Shown: positions 61,399 to 64,000 of the stretch, piece after piece
Position numbering within the stretch: the stretch's first letter is position 1
Layout of the letters: each line of letters opens with the position of its first letter
DNA from: Nemertoderma westbladi
Taxonomy: Eukaryota; Xenacoelomorpha; Nemertodermatida; Nemertodermatidae
DNA length: 64,000 nt
Reading direction: 5' to 3'
Assembly (NCBI GenBank): GCA_032718475.1
Contig: JAUCBJ010009097.1
Location: 62,001 to 126,000, forward strand
Program-made: the position numbers and the translations under genes
Notes under the pieces: model-generated
What the model saw: the letters and a program-made list of their open reading frames with translations, nothing else
Told to the model about the DNA's origin: nothing
The model's database searches: none

Positions 61399-64000
61399 GA
61401 TGACGAAATCTATCAGCTGATTTAATGTCGATGTGGAGCTTTCTTAACTCTCTTTGTTCGGCTCACTCGACCAATCAGAGCGATTTTCATTTTATTTGCA
61501 CAGAAGCCTACGGGAAATCACGCAATGCATGACGGTCTTTGTTTACCTTTTCCTGAGCCCCAGAACATCGGCTTTGGAATTATTCTGAGTTTCAGACTTT
61601 AGCCAAACATTCGACGGCTTTGATTATAGGAACGTATAACTGTTATCAAACCAAGTCACGCAGTGTCAGACTCAAATCACCATACATACCTGTCCTACCG
61701 CATTATTTTACTTCTGTTTACTGTCGGTTATTAATTGTTAGAAGTTGATGGATATGTTGTTATATTTGGAGAATATCGATAAATAATCATAAAACCCCAA
61801 TCTTCTTGATATACTGAAGGTTAGAGAGACCGGTTACCTGTAGCAATTGCGACTTACATTATAGTAGTTTTGGAGTGAATTGAATGCTATTTCATAATCC
61901 CTACATGTGTCAGTTACTATTCTCCTTATATATGATCAAATTTAGTGAAGGTCGGCAGATCAGTGTGCAGCAGTGTGCGGTAGTGTGCATGAGTGTGACA
62001 GATAACGAAGCATTTCCTAAAGAATGCGCTTTATACGAAAATCATTAGCCATCCCGTTGTGTTTAGTGTAAGTCATAACTCTGTTTACATACTTAGAGCG
62101 CCACGTCCTAAAGGAACTGTTAATATTTCCCGAAAGTAAATAATATTTGTCAGAGATTATATATTAACGATCAATCAAATAGTACAGTAAGTCTACACCG
62201 CAATAAGGTCAGAGCCTCCGTATCCAGTCTCCCTTAACTGTGGGTGAATGGTCGCTCATAGGCTGGCTTCGGCTAATGTAACTTTATATCTTATATGCAA
62301 CAAATACTTGTTATAGGCTAAAGTCGATTTATAAACTAGAAGACACCTAAAATTAGCGGGTTAAACTGCTACAGGTCTAAAAGCGCGAACAATAACAGTT
62401 ATTTTAGTTTCTTTATTGCAACGTAGGCAATAAAGTCGAAAGTACCGGTCGACCGGTAACCTGTAGGCCTAACTACCTAAACACCCGAACCGGTACTTAC
62501 AGCAGTACAGGTACAGCAGTATTATTCGATTTTGGTAATATATACTGGTAGGTCTTGATATTTAATCAGGGACTGCAGCCCTGGTTTTTTATTGGGATTT
62601 TACTTATTTCTGTCAGTTTTATTTATCTGTAAGTTAATATTGAGCAGAAGGCATGTAAGCCTGCTCAAATTGTACAAGTAATTTGTAGGCTGGATTGTTG
62701 TCTGGCTGTTGTCAGGTCCGAAGAGATTGCAGTGTGTGTAGAGTGTATGTCCGATAAAATACTAGTTAGGAAGGTGGGGGCATCCAGTGTTGTAAGGTAA
62801 ATCCCCTCCGAAAGAATAAGTCGTACTACTCGGTTAGAACGCATACTAACTAACCATTTCGGAGTCTGCATATACTGTAGTTTATTTAGGCTTGATAGTA
62901 GTCTGTCAGCATTTGGTTTGTATTTTGTTTGTGTAGTCTGTATGGGTAGCGTAATATTTATTATTCAGAGTTTATGCGATTATTCGCAACATACACAACC
63001 CCAAGTTTATTCCTACAGTAATTGTGCTTGTTATACATACCGTTATAGTTAAATTAACCCCGGTACTACATCAGGGCTGTTTGGCGTAGGTAAAGACTGG
63101 TGATTTTATGCTCTAGTCACTCCAGCAGATACCATGGTTCTTTTAGCTGTACAAGTATTTTTAACTGCTGGTTATTTGTTCTATAAGTACTTGTACCTAA
63201 TTTAGGGTTTAGTGTACAGTGCTTTCCGAAGGTAATTAGTGTGTTGGCAGTATATTTGTGTTGTAAAGTGGTTAATAGGCACGTTAGCTATGGTTGGCTG
63301 CGGTAATTAACTTCTAGATAGGGACATTCCGGGTACATAACGTAATACTTATAGAGCTGTAAAGCTAGAGACTATAAGTCGTCAGACGGTGGTAATTTCT
63401 TATCTAGACAACGCAATATATTTACTACTGCTTTATTATTTTCAAATACCGTAGTTTCCTGTCCGTTTGTAAGAACCCGAAATTCTAACCCCTTGTTATG
63501 CTGGTTTGTAGATTTCCTGTAAAATTACCCCTAAAATTTGTACGTGTAACTTTTGTGTTTATTTAGAGATTGTAATCTCACACAGTAATTGTACGTAATT
63601 TGTAGTAATAAGTAACTTAGTAAATTATAATTATTTGTTTTAGTGTCCAATAAGTAGCACTCCACTGAGAGCGTTCAGCTTCTGTGAAGTGACTCCTTAC
63701 CTAGAAATAATAACATTTATTTCAAATATTGTAACAAAAACCCATTAAACGGGTATATATATATTATAAATCAACTCAAGCCGATTTATAAAATAGTAGG
63801 CCTGTCATCCATCAATTAGGTCTTAATATCAGTTGGACTACTGCTTAAATAACGGTAATAAAATAACGTAAAGTAACCCTAAAATTCAGAAATTTAGTTA
63901 TTATAAAATAATTGACATACCGGTATTTACGATAGGCTTATTATATTTATCTCTATAAATTTAAGCTGAAATTAGGCTTATTGTATTTATTTCTATAAAT
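61399..64000 (+). repeat. LTR plus leader of a second copy of the left BEL/Pao-type element, inverted
   Basis: The stretch matches the reverse complement of 2960-5575 over its entire length, with many substitutions and indels. The element would run rightward out of the window, and the gag start would fall just beyond the edge. Shared pieces include GCTCAATATTAAC, TTTACCTACGCCAA and the paired ACCGGT motifs near 62445-62500. No ORF is credible. Confidence 0.65.

Noticed and set aside
61228-61425. 65-codon plus-strand ORF with repeated FSGHKKPF
   Set aside because: It is a product of the short tandem repeat.

Overview
The window reads as a metazoan nuclear genome, most likely an AT-rich invertebrate. 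Its coding content is mostly transposon-derived: BEL/Pao-type LTR retrotransposons, several non-LTR (LINE-like) reverse transcriptases, piggyBac-like and Harbinger-like DNA elements and tRNA-derived SINE heads. I see no operons, no bacterial-type ribosome binding sites and no CRISPR. The only genes that look like intact host genes are three intronless p24/TMED-type (GOLD-domain) membrane protein genes. I cannot name the species; marine invertebrate is a guess from the repeat types.

Layout. 1-5575: 5' part of a minus-strand BEL/Pao element (gag, running off the window) with its long LTR/leader; the same LTR/leader recurs inverted at 61399-64000, so the window is bracketed by two head-to-head copies. 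6400-7492: decayed Myb/SANT-like gene with a Harbinger-like terminus. 7493-10980: two LINE relics; the second is split by a TTAA-flanked piggyBac-like non-autonomous element (9338-10909). 10982-11053: tRNA-like sequence. 11349-20069: one transposase-like gene on the minus strand cut in two by a 6.6 kb, internally deleted BEL element (12893-19451). 20102-22275: DNA element with terminal inverted repeats and many GGGCC motifs. 22534-23265: first TMED-like gene. 24478-27980: about 94 copies of a 37-bp minisatellite. 28786-33137 and 35483-39837: two almost identical copies of a 4.35 kb segment, each with a TMED-like gene; the second ends at a 100-N gap. 39938-43360: retroelement and LINE relics. 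44011-57852: a complete 13.8 kb BEL/Pao element with matching 5-bp target duplications (GCAGA), gag, protease, RT, RNase H and integrase (all frameshifted). 57858-61398: LINE relic, a 12-bp minisatellite and unassigned sequence.

Most interesting region. Downstream of the integrase, the 13.8 kb element carries an additional long coding region (53921-56470) that is not env-like. Its first part has RNase D/WRN-like 3'-5' exonuclease features (DxE, ND and DMQ motifs) and its second part has three CCHC zinc knuckles. The whole 850 codons stay in one frame, interrupted only by three stop codons, while gag and pol of the same element are shifted many times. One of the stops, a TGA, sits exactly where the last zinc-binding Cys of knuckle 3 should be.

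How things work together. The two internal BEL elements are relatives: related LTRs, the same gag-protease architecture and a shared LTR hairpin that keeps its 10-bp arms and 9-nt loop while the sequence changes. The smaller one has lost the gag core, RT, RNase H, integrase and the additional ORF, and would depend on enzymes from a complete relative. Long G/C homopolymers (10-20 nt) occur throughout and coincide with several frame breaks, so part of the apparent decay could be sequencing error.
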